Shown one piece after another: positions 63,122 to 64,000 of a stretch of 64,000 nucleotides of DNA. The notes below the pieces were generated by a model. That model was not told where the DNA came from. It worked only from the letters and a program-made list of their open reading frames with translations, and made no database searches. Every line of letters begins with the position of its first letter. Position 1 is the stretch's first letter. A program made the translations under genes and the position numbers. This stretch comes from Euglena gracilis (lineage: Eukaryota; Euglenida; Euglenophyceae; Euglenales): assembly GCA_039621445.1 (NCBI GenBank), contig CP154957.1, positions 16,438,595-16,502,594 on the forward strand. Direction: 5' to 3'.

Positions 63122-63865
63122 TAAGACATCCCATCCTGGCTGTCGATGGGCCCCGTGGCACTGGGCTATCAAAGAACACTGCTGTGAAGTAAAATAAAAC
63201 ATAAAACGGCGAACTTTTCAAAAAATATCTGAATCATATTTGGGTTCTCCAAAGCAAGTTTTGCTGCTGCCGATTCTGAGCCCCCCCCCCCCCAGGTGCT
63301 TGGCCTGGGCCACAATTGAAGAGAAGGACAGGGGGCCAACCTCAGGGGGCCAAGTTTGCATGTTAAGAATTTTGGCAAGCCATGGGCAACAGGGCAAGGG
63401 CAAGACCTTAAATAAAAATGGGTGGCCAAGGTCACAAATCACGGCCGAGGCCAACTTTAGGGGGGCCAAATTACACGTGAAGAGGAGGGGGGGCCAAGCG
63501 CCTGAAGGGGGGGGGGCAGGTATCCAAAAAAAAAGAACTGGAAAATGGCGTGTCAGCTTCTGGGGCTTGCATCGTTTCATAAAAAAACTCTACTGCTGCT
63601 ACTATTCTGCATCTCCTGTACTTTCTGGTACAGGAGAAATCACCTAAAGACAGGTTAATAATCCCCCCCCCTCGGCCACTCGGCCCTCAGATTCCCAGAA
63701 ATGCACCACAGATGTGAAGAAAATGTGAGAAATGGCCAAAAAAGTTTCCCATGCTTTCTGCGCCAGGTCAGGTGCCAGGTGGTCCCCCAGTGGACCACCT
63801 GGGGTGGGGGGTTGGGCCAAAATCCTGTCAGTCACTCTGAAACAACGTGGGGGGAGGGGATTCGG
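63122..63865. other. Probable intron or intergenic
   Basis: Two diver copies of GGGGGCCAA...TTAAGAATTT-type sequence (63340-63380; also 61840-61880), C/G tracts and a TCCTGTAC...GTACAGGA hairpin (63613-63634). No gene was seen. Confidence 0.4.
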
Positions 63866-63867
63866 CC

Positions 63868-64000
63868 AAGTGGTTGTCTGCGCCGAGCCCAACCAGCAGC
63901 ACGGGACGGCGCCTGTGGACTGCCCTCGCCCGCGGCCCTGCGCCCACTTCTGCGAGGGGTCGGCCTTCCCGGCCGACGGCGGTGTGGCGCCTCTTGCCCG
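63868..64000 (+). CDS. Partial Cys-rich coding piece at the window edge
   Basis: GC-rich frame: VVCAEPNQQHGTAPVDCPRP, then CAHFCEGSAFPADGGVAPLA, open to the last base. Cys spacing suggests an extracellular or lumenal domain but no family was recognised. It may continue the gene of the exon at 63020. Confidence 0.35.

Overview
The window reads as nuclear DNA of a eukaryotic alga, most likely a euglenid. The main evidence is one gene of about 29 kb (8464-37264, + strand) whose 20 exons can be joined in frame. Its introns are of two kinds. Some are ordinary GT-AG introns (2, 3, 16, 18, 19). Most of the rest carry CAG at positions +4 to +6 and CTG at -8 to -6, the pattern I recall for the nonconventional introns of euglenids. 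Under that rule the reading frame is restored at every tested junction, for example the joined motifs LWEPF, IGYWGDHQ, DGYNPYIV and CVGTLQKYYYEAR. The encoded protein, about 1,190 residues, resembles the large bacterial proteins annotated as cellobiose-phosphorylase-like (GH94/GH149). In a euglenid a beta-1,3-oligoglucan phosphorylase of paramylon metabolism is the natural guess. This is family recognition from memory, not a database result.

Layout. 1-8460: dense repeats and transposon-like units, including a small cassette with inverted ends that carries a PHD-finger gene (2668-4038), a foldback family built on GGTCGGGCCGACC, a GC-rich element with 48-bp inverted ends (4502-5328) and a 1.8-kb element with 32-bp subterminal repeats (5326-7110). 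8464-37264: the phosphorylase-like gene; its introns are packed with hAT-like MITEs and one 1.67-kb hAT element with a broken transposase. 37265-46800: repeats, a perfect 104-bp hairpin, two arrays of a 32-bp repeat, a possible multi-exon gene fragment (40979-42031) and a decayed reverse transcriptase. 46900-50300: a 370-bp segmental duplication and a repeat-rich ORF. 50476-51250: reverse-transcriptase thumb and RNase H remnant on the minus strand. 51250-64000: mostly C/G tracts, MITEs and microsatellites, with coding-looking GC-rich pieces near the right edge.

The most interesting system is the link between the mobile elements and the introns. At least six elements nested inside introns or between genes have inverted ends that begin CAG (or CATAC) and 8-bp target duplications. 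Several introns of the gene have the same anatomy, with CAG...CTG ends and an 8-bp direct repeat. Intron 17 is a complete, recognisable MITE sitting inside a codon. Three nucleotides before CAG plus five after CTG equals one 8-bp target duplication, so precise removal of the element plus one duplication gives exactly the nonconventional-intron boundaries. This suggests that hAT-type MITEs are the source of these introns.
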